Shown: piece after piece, positions 1 to 6,005 of the stretch
Layout: each line of letters starts with the position of its first letter
Position numbering within the stretch: position 1 is the stretch's first letter
NCBI GenBank assembly: GCA_002402635.1
Contig: DHGE01000119.1
Coordinates: forward strand, 1-6,009
Origin: Deferribacterales bacterium UBA4806
GTDB lineage: Bacteria > Chrysiogenota > Deferribacteres > Deferribacterales > UBA228
DNA length: 6,009 nucleotides
Direction: 5' to 3'
The notes under the pieces: model-generated
Databases searched by the model: none
What the model was told of the DNA's origin: nothing
Seen by the model: the letters and a program-made list of their open reading frames with translations, nothing else
Translations under genes and position numbers: made by a program

Positions 1-864
1 AAATCTTTAAGAGTTACAATTGTTCAACCAGTATATGAACAAAAGTTAAAATGGGATGAAAAATCTAGTGAAGCCATTGTTAATTATAACAAAAAATTGA
101 TTGATAAAGCCTTGGCAGAAAATACGGATTTGATAATATTACCAGAAGCTGCTTTCCCAGTTTTTTTAGAATTTCATGAAGAGCTATTTAATTATTTAAT
201 AGATTTATCTTATAAAAAACCGATATTATTTGGTAACATCCGGATGGATTTTATTAATAAAAAATATTTTAATAGCAATTTTTTTATTAATAAAGGAAAT
301 ATTAGTTTGTATGATAAAATACATTTAGTCCCCTTTGGAGAGTATTTTCCATTACAAAAATTATTTAAACCTATTAAATACTATTTTTTTGGAGATAGTG
401 ATGCTTTCACTAGTGGAAAAATTGCTAGCACCTTTAAATTTAAAAATTTTACTTTTGCTGCTATAATATGTTATGAAGGGGCCTATACAGGTTTAGTACA
501 ACGTTTTATGAAAACAAATCCTGATTTTTTTGTCATTAACACTAACGATAGTTGGTTTGGAAATTCTATTGGAAGATTTCAACATTTGTCTATTGCTGTT
601 CTAAGAGCAACGGAAACTTCGAAATTTGTTCTAAGAGCTGCACAATCAGGAATGTCGGCATGTATTGATCCAAATGGGAGGATAGTAAATTATTTAGGTG
701 TTAATGAAGAAGGCAATTTCAATTGTACTATTACACAATCCAAGTTTAATGCACTATTCAATGAATTTCAATATAGTTGGCTTGTTATATTAATTTTGTG
801 GATTGCCTATAATTATATTAAAGACATAATGAAAAAGAAAAACATTGCAAAGAAAGGGAATTAA
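1..864 (+). CDS. lnt: Apolipoprotein N-acyltransferase, C-terminal part (5' end outside window)
   Basis: Lnt transfers the third acyl chain to the N-terminal cysteine of lipoproteins at the outer face of the inner membrane, the last step of lipoprotein maturation. The reading frame is open from base 1, so this is the last 287 residues of a protein that is about 500 residues in E. coli; the N-terminal membrane helices lie upstream. The visible part is the nitrilase-like domain. The triad matches E. coli E267-K335-C387: Glu at codon 49 (LPEAAFP, 145-147), Lys at codon 106 (YDKIHLVPFGEYFP, 316-318) and Cys at codon 157 (ICYEG, 469-471). The essential Glu of GEYFP and the Tyr-Glu after the Cys are also kept. 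NTNDSWFG, RFQHL and IDPNGRI are typical Lnt blocks. One hydrophobic helix near the end (YSWLVILILWIAYNYI) is the usual C-terminal anchor, followed by a Lys-rich tail. The TTG at 97 is not the start, because family-like sequence (VQPVYEQKLKWD) precedes it. tatA follows after 33 bases, suggesting one transcript. Confidence 0.95.
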   Translation, partial: KSLRVTIVQPVYEQKLKWDEKSSEAIVNYNKKLIDKALAENTDLIILPEAAFPVFLEFHEELFNYLIDLSYKKPILFGNIRMDFINKKYFNSNFFINKGNISLYDKIHLVPFGEYFPLQKLFKPIKYYFFGDSDAFTSGKIASTFKFKNFTFAAIICYEGAYTGLVQRFMKTNPDFFVINTNDSWFGNSIGRFQHLSIAVLRATETSKFVLRAAQSGMSACIDPNGRIVNYLGVNEEGNFNCTITQSKFNALFNEFQYSWLVILILWIAYNYIKDIMKKKNIAKKGN

Positions 865-887
865 ACTATTATGTTATAGATTCAGCT

Positions 888-892
888 GGAGG
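888..892 (+). promoter_or_regulatory. Ribosome binding site of tatA
   Basis: GGAGG lies 5 bases before the ATG at 898. It decides the start: an in-frame GTG at 892 would overlap this site and add two residues that TatA proteins do not normally carry. Confidence 0.8.
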
Positions 893-897
893 TGGTT

Positions 898-1122
898 ATG
901 TTTGGATTAGGAACACAAGAGTTAATTATAATTTTGGTAATTATAATGATTATTTTTGGAGCTGGAAAATTACCACAGATTGGTGAAGGGTTGGGAAAGG
1001 CCATTAAAAATTTTAAAAGGGCTACAAATGATGCAGAAAACGCTATAGATATAACGCCTGAAGATAAAAAGAAAAAAGTTAAACCAAATGCAGAAGATAA
1101 TAATGAGAAGAAAGAACAATAG
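898..1122 (+). CDS. tatA: Sec-independent protein translocase subunit TatA (TatA/E family)
   Basis: TatA oligomerises in the inner membrane and forms the passage through which TatC-bound, folded twin-arginine substrates are exported. The 74-residue protein has the family layout. A short periplasmic N-terminus (MFGLGTQE) leads to one membrane helix (about 8-20) and the FGAGKLP hinge (20-26, with Phe20-Gly21). Next comes an amphipathic helix (about 27-43, EGLGKAIKNFKRA), then a charged, probably disordered tail rich in Lys, Glu and Asp. FGAGKLP rather than a Gly-Pro hinge argues for TatA/E, not TatB. It is slightly shorter than E. coli TatA (89 residues). The start is the ATG at 898, placed by the GGAGG site. 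It lies 33 bases after lnt and is probably co-transcribed with it. No tatB or tatC is in the window, so these must be elsewhere, or this single TatA-type protein may serve both roles, as in minimal TatAC systems. Confidence 0.93.
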   Translation: MFGLGTQELIIILVIIMIIFGAGKLPQIGEGLGKAIKNFKRATNDAENAIDITPEDKKKKVKPNAEDNNEKKEQ

Positions 1123-1343
1123 TTTTTTACTGTAAAGTTATTCTGTATATCAATTTTAAAAAAATACTGTAATACGTAAATAAAATTTGAGTTTTTTTAC
1201 TATGAATTATATAGTTATTATTAATTACATAAAATTGCTGAGCCTTCTTTATAAAATTTAATATAAAAACATTTTGTTATGTTTACTAAATCAACAAATT
1301 ATTAAATTTAAATTAATTATTAATACTATTATTAGGTTTGTGT
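1123..1343 (+). other. AT-rich intergenic region between tatA and truA
   Basis: This stretch of 221 bases holds no credible gene. It probably contains the end of the lnt-tatA transcript and the promoter of truA. No GC-rich stem followed by a T-run is visible, so no intrinsic terminator is called. An 8-base motif TACTGTAA occurs twice (1128-1135 and 1165-1172); the first copy, with a preceding T, is the near-palindrome TTACTGTAA. A possible truA promoter is TTGTTA (1274-1279), a 17-base spacer and AATTAT (1297-1302), but such matches are expected by chance in DNA this AT-rich. Confidence 0.4.
1332..1336 (+). promoter_or_regulatory. Ribosome binding site of truA
   Basis: TTAGG lies 7 bases before the ATG at 1344. 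It is a modest Shine-Dalgarno match, but it favours this ATG over the in-frame TTG at 1338, which would sit only one base after the site. Confidence 0.5.
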
Positions 1344-2051
1344 ATGTTTAATAAAAAATGTACAGTTGAATATGATGGCACATTTTTTTCAGGGTGGCAA
1401 ATACAAAATGGCGTAAGAACTGTGCAGGGTGAGATTACTAGAGTGCTAAGCAAGATATATAAGCAAAGAATACTAATATATGGAGCAGGTAGAACAGATG
1501 CCAGGGTTCATGCTGAAGAACAAGTATTTAACTTTATTAGTGATAGGAATATAGAATGTAAACAACTAATGGCAGGAATTAATTCATTGTTACCCAAGGA
1601 TATTGTTGTAACATCTGTAGTAGATGTCCCTATTACTTTTCACGCAAGAAAATCCGCAAAGATGAAAACTTATTCCTACAGAATTTTTAATAAAGACATT
1701 AGGTCTGTTTTTTGTGCTAATAGAGCTTGGTGGGTTAGAAGAAAATTGGATCTTGATATATTAAAAGGGTATTTAAAATATTTTGAAGGTGAAAGAGATT
1801 TTAAAAGATATTGTAAAAATTCAATAGTATATTTTACCACAATAAGGAAAATATATAATATAGAACTGGTTAATGACAAAGATTATCTTACAATAAAAAT
1901 AACAGCGAATGGTTTTATGAGAAGGATGGCAAGAAACATAGTTGGAACTGCTATAATGTGTAGTATTAGTAAAAAAGCTCTGGAAGATCTAGACAAAAAT
2001 GTATATACTGCTCCTCCACATGGGCTATATTTAACACAAGTACATTACTAA
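1344..2051 (+). CDS. truA: tRNA pseudouridine(38-40) synthase TruA
   Basis: TruA converts uridines 38, 39 and 40 in the anticodon arm of many tRNAs to pseudouridine; it acts in the cytoplasm as a homodimer. The 235 residues are close to the usual 240-270. Family blocks in order are: VEYDGTFFSGWQ (8-19); TVQGE (26-30); the catalytic block GAGRTD (47-52) with nucleophile Asp52 (1497-1499); FHARKSAKMKTYSYRI with the conserved Tyr; GFMRRMARNIVGT; and a C-terminal APPHGLYLTQVHY. One change stands out: the normally near-invariant GRTDAGVHA reads GRTDARVHA, with Arg54 encoded by AGG (1503-1505), two residues after the nucleophile. All other motifs and the open frame are intact, so it is kept as a functional gene. 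The ATG at 1344 is used because it follows TTAGG and gives the normal N-terminus. The 3' end converges with the - strand operon, leaving 2 bases between stop codons. Confidence 0.95.
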   Translation: MFNKKCTVEYDGTFFSGWQIQNGVRTVQGEITRVLSKIYKQRILIYGAGRTDARVHAEEQVFNFISDRNIECKQLMAGINSLLPKDIVVTSVVDVPITFHARKSAKMKTYSYRIFNKDIRSVFCANRAWWVRRKLDLDILKGYLKYFEGERDFKRYCKNSIVYFTTIRKIYNIELVNDKDYLTIKITANGFMRRMARNIVGTAIMCSISKKALEDLDKNVYTAPPHGLYLTQVHY

Positions 2052-2053
2052 TG

Positions 2054-2293
2054 CTAACAATCCTCACCAGGTTTTATAATAATTTTCGTATTCAAATCAA
2101 TATACTCTTTTAACCATTTTGAGAATTCTTCATCAACAAAGTGCAAATCATCATTGTTCAATTTTGATTTAAGTAGACTTTCTAAAAGTTCAAGATCCTT
2201 CAGTTTTTCTCTATCATCTATTGGTAAGTATTCATAATTATCTTTTAGCTGTGTAATTTCCTTTTTTACTTTGAGTAATTCATCACGCATCAT
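2054..2293 (-). CDS. Small charged helical protein of unknown function, third gene of the Ca-ATPase/mltB operon
   Basis: I do not recognise this 79-residue protein. It has no signal peptide and no membrane segment. It is rich in Lys, Glu, Asp and Leu. Leucines and isoleucines are spaced as in amphipathic helices: residues 4-22, a turn at LPIDD (23-27), then 28-46. This suggests a helical hairpin or short coiled coil. A third possible helix with aromatic residues (52-66, FVDEEFSKWLKEYID) precedes a short hydrophobic stretch, KIIIKPGEDC, ending in a single Cys. It looks real because a good Shine-Dalgarno (AAGGAG) sits 6 bases before the first ATG, which is preferred over the second ATG 3 bases later. 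The gene follows mltB by only 10 bases, and its ribosome site overlaps the mltB stop codon, so translation is probably coupled. A cytoplasmic adaptor or regulator is possible, but no function can be assigned. Confidence 0.72.
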   Translation of the reverse strand: MMRDELLKVKKEITQLKDNYEYLPIDDREKLKDLELLESLLKSKLNNDDLHFVDEEFSKWLKEYIDLNTKIIIKPGEDC

Positions 2294-2299
2294 AAAAGG

Positions 2300-2305
2300 C
2301 TCCTT
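2300..2305 (-). promoter_or_regulatory. Ribosome binding site of the 79-residue protein gene, overlapping the mltB stop
   Basis: Read on the - strand, AAGGAG lies 6 bases before the ATG at 2293. It shares two bases with the TAA stop of mltB (2306-2304), so ribosomes finishing mltB are positioned to restart here. Confidence 0.75.
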
Positions 2306-3254
2306 AAAAAGATTTTCTAATCTCTTTTGCTAATAAGTATACAGCTAGTGCATATTTATTAGAGGGATTGTAACTTTTTAATACACTATAATTATTAAAT
2401 GTTGCCCAATAATCATATTCATTTTCATCTCTATCTATCTGCACTATTTTACAACTTAAATTAGCACTAATTGGTGTAGTAAATGTGATGTTTTTACTTT
2501 TTAAGGTATCCACTGTGAATGTTTTATTTAGTATATTATCAACGTTCTTTTCAGATAGTTTTATAGAAACAGCTACAGGCATATTATTCTGCCAACCTTT
2601 TTTTGTGAGATAATTAGCTATACTTGCTAATGCATCTTTTTTTGAATTAATTAAATCAACAACACTATCTCCATCATAGTCATAGCCATATTTAATTATA
2701 GAACTGGGCATAAATTGTGGAAGTCCTATAGCTCCAGCATATGAACTCATAATCGTATTAGGGTTAATTTTATTATTGAATGAATATACAATAAAGTGTT
2801 CTAATTCATTTAAAAAAAATTTTGCCCTTCGTTCATAGTGAAAAGCAAGTGTACATAGAGCATCAACTGCCCTAATAGAAAAATTATATTTCCCATAATT
2901 TGACTCAACTCCTAAAATTGATACGAGTATTTCTGGAGGAAAATTAAACTTGTTAGCAACTTCCATTACATCATATCTGTTGTTTTTAAAGAAAGTAATA
3001 CCGTCATTAATTTTGTTTTTATTTAAAAATATTTTTTTATACTTATTCCAAGGGAGAGCTTCAGCAGGTTTATCCATAGTTTTAATAATAAAATCTTTAT
3101 ATTTGTAGTTATTTAATATATTGATAGTAAAAGCATTGGGGATATTATGTTTTTTTTCTAAGTTATGTGAAAGATCCGTTTTTATATCACTATGTGCCTG
3201 TATTGTGATATAGAGCGAGAAAAAAAAGAAAAAAATTGCTTTATTCCTCATCAT
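2304..3254 (-). CDS. mltB: Membrane-bound/periplasmic lytic murein transglycosylase B family (GH103) with EF-hand-like calcium loop
   Basis: The enzyme cleaves the MurNAc-GlcNAc bond of peptidoglycan, forming 1,6-anhydro-MurNAc, in the periplasm. The 316 residues begin with an export signal: R3 and K5, a core with five Phe in a row (8-12), and a possible cleavage after AHS (20-22). There is no lipobox Cys, so it is probably soluble, unlike lipoprotein MltB of E. coli. Family blocks follow: KPAEALPWNKY (62-72); FPPEILVSILGVESNYG (105-121) with catalytic Glu117; SYAGAIGLPQFMPSS (171-185); the loop DYDGDSVVDLIN (192-203), equivalent to the Ca2+-binding EF-hand of E. coli Slt35; SIANYLTKKGW (211-221); and YNPSNKYALAVYLLAKEI (295-312). 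The start is one of two adjacent ATGs at 3254 or 3251. It has no Shine-Dalgarno and begins one base after the ATPase stop (TGATATG), so translation is probably by re-initiation. The signal sequence is encoded by T7-C-T8, a tract prone to slippage. Confidence 0.93.
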   Translation of the reverse strand: MMRNKAIFFFFFSLYITIQAHSDIKTDLSHNLEKKHNIPNAFTINILNNYKYKDFIIKTMDKPAEALPWNKYKKIFLNKNKINDGITFFKNNRYDVMEVANKFNFPPEILVSILGVESNYGKYNFSIRAVDALCTLAFHYERRAKFFLNELEHFIVYSFNNKINPNTIMSSYAGAIGLPQFMPSSIIKYGYDYDGDSVVDLINSKKDALASIANYLTKKGWQNNMPVAVSIKLSEKNVDNILNKTFTVDTLKSKNITFTTPISANLSCKIVQIDRDENEYDYWATFNNYSVLKSYNPSNKYALAVYLLAKEIRKSF

Positions 3255-3255
3255 A

Positions 3256-5910
3256 TCAGAACAATTTATATATTAATTTTTTTAATTCAATAAAGAAATA
3301 TGTTATAAAAAAAGTTGTAAGGCAAAATGTAATTTCTATTAAATTAAGAAATGTAATATTAAAGTATTTATGGAACAGGGGTGTATATAATATAACAACC
3401 TGAAGAAGAATTGAAGTTAAAACAGCTATGTTTAAGGTAGTATTAGCTCTAAAATTATTGATTAGATTGAAATCATTTGATCGTATTGACATTATTGCTC
3501 CAAGTTGAGTGAAGGTTAAGGTTGTGAATATAATTGTACTTAATTTTAATGGATTATGAACTTTTAAATATAAAGTGAAGAATAGTGTTACAGCTGTTAT
3601 TATAGAAGCTGTTGTTATTATATTAAATAGGATAGCTTTGTTTATGAATGAATAATTTTTAGGATTAGGAGGTCTTTCCATTACATTAATTTCTGGTTTT
3701 TCTCGAGTAAGAGCAACTGCAGGTAGACCATCAGTAATTAGGTTAATCCATAATATTTGTAAGGCAGTAATAGGGAATGGTGAAAATAAGAAGGAAGTAA
3801 AGAAAATTACAGATAATTCTCCTAGATTGCACCCTAATAGAAAAGTGATAAATTTTTTAATATTATCAAATATTGTTCTACCCTCTTTTATTGCATCCAC
3901 AATGGATGAATAATTATCATCTAATAATATTATATCAGCACTTTCTTTCGAAATTGCATTACCCTTTATATTCATTGACACGCCTACGTCGGCTTTTTTG
4001 AGAGCAGGTGCATCATTAATTCCATCACCAGTCATTGCTACTATATTGTTTAATTTTTGCAGCTTTTCTACAATCAAAAGTTTTTGTTCTGGAAGTATCC
4101 TCGCAAAGATATTAGTATTATTAATTATGTCAATTAGTTCATATCCATTTAAGTTATTTAAAGCATCTCCAGTAATGAATTTATCAGCATTTTTTAATCC
4201 TATTTTTTTTCCTATAGAAGAAGCTGTGAGAGGGTGATCGCCAGTTATCATAATTGTGCGGATATGGGCTGAATATGCTTTTTGTAATGCCTCTATAACC
4301 CCATCTCTTATTTTATCACCAAGTCCTATAAAACCTAAAAATATAAAACTACTATTTAAAAGTTTTGCATTTTTATCCAAGTGGCCAATTAGTTTAAAAG
4401 AGAATGTAATAATTCTATATCCTTGAGATGATATATTATTATGCCATTCTCTAATTTTAGCAAGAGAACTACTGATTGGCTTTATTAAGTTACCTTCAAG
4501 TGCATATTCACAATTATCTATTATTGTTTCATAACTGCCTTTATTAAAAATTATGTATATCCCTCTATTTAAGCTCTTATAAAAAGGGCTGTTTAGTGCA
4601 TAATAATCTCTGATATTCTTCAATCTATATATAACTGTGGATTTTTTCCTTGTGGAATCAAAGGGTTGAAAAATTATGGGCTCTATATTTTTCATAGGAA
4701 CAGTATTTAACGATTCAGAGAAATTAAATAGAGCTAGATCTGTTGGATCAATAGGATTTTGGTCTTCTGTCACTATTCCTACAGAATTTGCAATATTAAT
4801 AAGTAAAATCTGTAAATTAATCATAGTGTTACTATCATAATCTCTTATCATGTTGACAGTAACGGGTTCAATAAGATCTGGAGTATATACAATCTCAGCA
4901 CTCATAACATCTTCAGTAATTGTTCCAGTTTTATCTGTACAAATTACATTTACTGTACCCAAGGTTTCGGTAGAACTCAGTTTTTTTATGAGTGCATTTT
5001 TTTCTAACATTCTTTTTGCGCCCAGTCCCAAAGTTATTGTAAGTATTAATGGAAGACCTTCTGGAATTGCTGCAACTGCTAAACTTAGTGAAAATATAAT
5101 TAAATGTTCAAAGTTAATGCCTCTAAATAACCCTATAGTGCTTACTGACAATATTATTAAAATAGCGCAGAATGTTAGAAACTTTGTTAGTTCAGTAATT
5201 TTTAATTCTAATGGATTTTTAATTTTTTTTGTTTTGGTTACTAATTTTGCAATTTTTCCTAGTTCAGTGTTCTCTCCTGTAGCAACTACAATTGCTTTGC
5301 CATTGCCTCTAATAACGTATGTGCCCATATAAAGCATATTAATTCTATTAAATATGTCTGTATTCTCTGATACAATAGTAGCCTTCTTCTCTATCGTTAT
5401 AGACTCACCTGTTAGTGGGGCTTCAGAGATTCCAATATCATTAGAACTAATTATTCTGCAATCAGCTGGAATAACATCTCCAGCTGATATTAAAATTAAA
5501 TCTCCTATAACTAGATTGTCTGCAAGGGTTTCCTCTGTTTTTCCTTCTCTAATAACCTTAACTTTTATCTTTGTATATTTAGAGAGTTCTTTAATCGTTT
5601 TTTCAGCCTTGTATTCAATAATGAAAGAAAGAATACTATTTAAAAATAGTATACATATGATTGCGGTTGCTTCATAATATTCCTTCAATATAAGTGAAAG
5701 TAGAAAAGCTATAAGTAGAATTAATGACATAAGATTGGTAAATTGTTTCGAAAGTATATATAAAAAGTTATGCCCTTTGTCTTTTGTGATAACATTCTGA
5801 CCAAAGGTATGAAGTCTTTTCTTAACCTGCGAATATTTTAAACCATGTGTTATGTCTGTTTTAAGTATTTTTACTATCTCTTCTACTGATAGGTAATGCC
5901 AGTTTATCAT
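3256..5910 (-). CDS. Cation-translocating P-type ATPase, P2A (SERCA-like) type, probably Ca2+-exporting
   Basis: This inner-membrane pump uses ATP to move cations, most likely Ca2+, out of the cytoplasm. Its 884 residues match bacterial P2A ATPases such as YloB and LMCA1. Order: cation-ATPase N domain (1-50); M1-M2 (about 57-100); actuator domain with TGES (167-170); M3-M4 (242-295) with AAIPEGLP (Glu284, SERCA E309); phosphorylation site CTDKTGT (Asp326); nucleotide domain with FDSTRKKS (417-424) and KGS (457-459, usually KGA); MITGDHP (554-560); hinge TGDGINDAP (627-635); then M5-M10 (about 685-878). M5 has N695 and E698 and M6 has N723, T726 and D727, matching SERCA N768, E771, N796, T799 and D800. 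M8 has Gln802 where SERCA has E908, as in many one-Ca2+ pumps. This favours Ca2+ over Na+/K+, H+ or Mg2+; Mn2+ is not excluded. No Shine-Dalgarno precedes the ATG. It is first in an operon with mltB. Confidence 0.95.
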   Translation of the reverse strand: MINWHYLSVEEIVKILKTDITHGLKYSQVKKRLHTFGQNVITKDKGHNFLYILSKQFTNLMSLILLIAFLLSLILKEYYEATAIICILFLNSILSFIIEYKAEKTIKELSKYTKIKVKVIREGKTEETLADNLVIGDLILISAGDVIPADCRIISSNDIGISEAPLTGESITIEKKATIVSENTDIFNRINMLYMGTYVIRGNGKAIVVATGENTELGKIAKLVTKTKKIKNPLELKITELTKFLTFCAILIILSVSTIGLFRGINFEHLIIFSLSLAVAAIPEGLPLILTITLGLGAKRMLEKNALIKKLSSTETLGTVNVICTDKTGTITEDVMSAEIVYTPDLIEPVTVNMIRDYDSNTMINLQILLINIANSVGIVTEDQNPIDPTDLALFNFSESLNTVPMKNIEPIIFQPFDSTRKKSTVIYRLKNIRDYYALNSPFYKSLNRGIYIIFNKGSYETIIDNCEYALEGNLIKPISSSLAKIREWHNNISSQGYRIITFSFKLIGHLDKNAKLLNSSFIFLGFIGLGDKIRDGVIEALQKAYSAHIRTIMITGDHPLTASSIGKKIGLKNADKFITGDALNNLNGYELIDIINNTNIFARILPEQKLLIVEKLQKLNNIVAMTGDGINDAPALKKADVGVSMNIKGNAISKESADIILLDDNYSSIVDAIKEGRTIFDNIKKFITFLLGCNLGELSVIFFTSFLFSPFPITALQILWINLITDGLPAVALTREKPEINVMERPPNPKNYSFINKAILFNIITTASIITAVTLFFTLYLKVHNPLKLSTIIFTTLTFTQLGAIMSIRSNDFNLINNFRANTTLNIAVLTSILLQVVILYTPLFHKYFNITFLNLIEITFCLTTFFITYFFIELKKLIYKLF

Positions 5911-5920
5911 GATAATTAAT

Positions 5921-5926
5921 ATTATA
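5921..5926 (-). promoter_or_regulatory. Possible -10 box just upstream of the ATPase gene
   Basis: On the - strand a perfect TATAAT ends 10 bases before the ATG at 5910. No good -35 is found at 16-18 bases (hexamers TCGTTT, ATCGTT and AATCGT). If used, transcription would start only a few bases before the ATG, giving a nearly leaderless message; this fits the absence of a Shine-Dalgarno. Chance matches are common in such AT-rich DNA. Confidence 0.35.
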
Positions 5927-5957
5927 TTTTTTGTTGATTAGTAAACGATTAAAGTTC

Positions 5958-5987
5958 ATAATAATATGTTATGAATAACATTATTAT
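5958..5987. repeat. Imperfect 30-base inverted repeat upstream of the ATPase operon
   Basis: The arms are ATAATAAT-(AT)-GTTAT and ATAAC-ATTATTAT around a central GA: 13 paired positions with a 2-base bulge in the left arm. No T-run follows on either strand, so it does not look like a terminator. Its right arm overlaps a second perfect TATAAT on the - strand (5988-5983), a position suited to an operator. AT-richness lowers the significance. Confidence 0.45.
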
Positions 5988-5988
5988 A
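5983..5988 (-). promoter_or_regulatory. Possible distal -10 box of the ATPase-mltB operon
   Basis: A second perfect TATAAT on the - strand, 72 bases before the ATPase ATG. The matching -35 at 17-18 bases would fall at or beyond the window edge and cannot be judged. It is flanked upstream by a 12-base palindrome and overlapped by the 30-base dyad, which fits a regulated promoter. Confidence 0.3.
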
Positions 5989-5993
5989 GCTCC

Positions 5994-6005
5994 CTCAATA
6001 TTGAG
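5994..6005. repeat. Perfect 12-base palindrome CTCAATATTGAG
   Basis: The palindrome is exact over 12 bases and contains four G/C bases, which is notable here. It lies 5 bases upstream of the distal TATAAT, inside where the -35/-10 spacer would be. This is a usual site for a dimeric regulator, but no regulator family is recognised from the motif. Confidence 0.4.

Noticed and set aside
97..864. A separate 255-residue gene starting at TTG 97
   Set aside because: The frame is open to base 1 and the residues before TTG are typical Lnt sequence, so it is an internal codon of a truncated gene.
1121..1200. Imperfect direct repeat AGTTTTTTAC (1121-1130 and about 1190-1200)
   Set aside because: Low-complexity T-run similarity only; the flanks do not match well enough for a mobile element or attachment site.
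1173..1200. A/T-only hairpin followed by T7 as terminator of tatA
   Set aside because: The stem contains no G-C pairs, so it is too weak to call an intrinsic terminator.
1202..1261. Short hydrophobic 19-residue frame MNYIVIINYIKLLSLLYKI between tatA and truA
   Set aside because: It has no ribosome site before its ATG and could easily arise by chance in this AT-rich stretch.
1676..1879. Open frame on the - strand, 67 codons
   Set aside because: It lies wholly antisense to truA, has no recognisable motif and no clear ribosome site.
3998..4237. Open frame on the + strand, 79 codons
   Set aside because: It is antisense to the conserved hinge and P domain of the ATPase; a shadow frame.
4850..5677. 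Two open frames on the + strand (4850-5332 and 5354-5677), apparently hydrophobic proteins
   Set aside because: They mirror the ATPase coding region, whose conserved motifs run throughout; the hydrophobicity is a by-product of the complementary frame.
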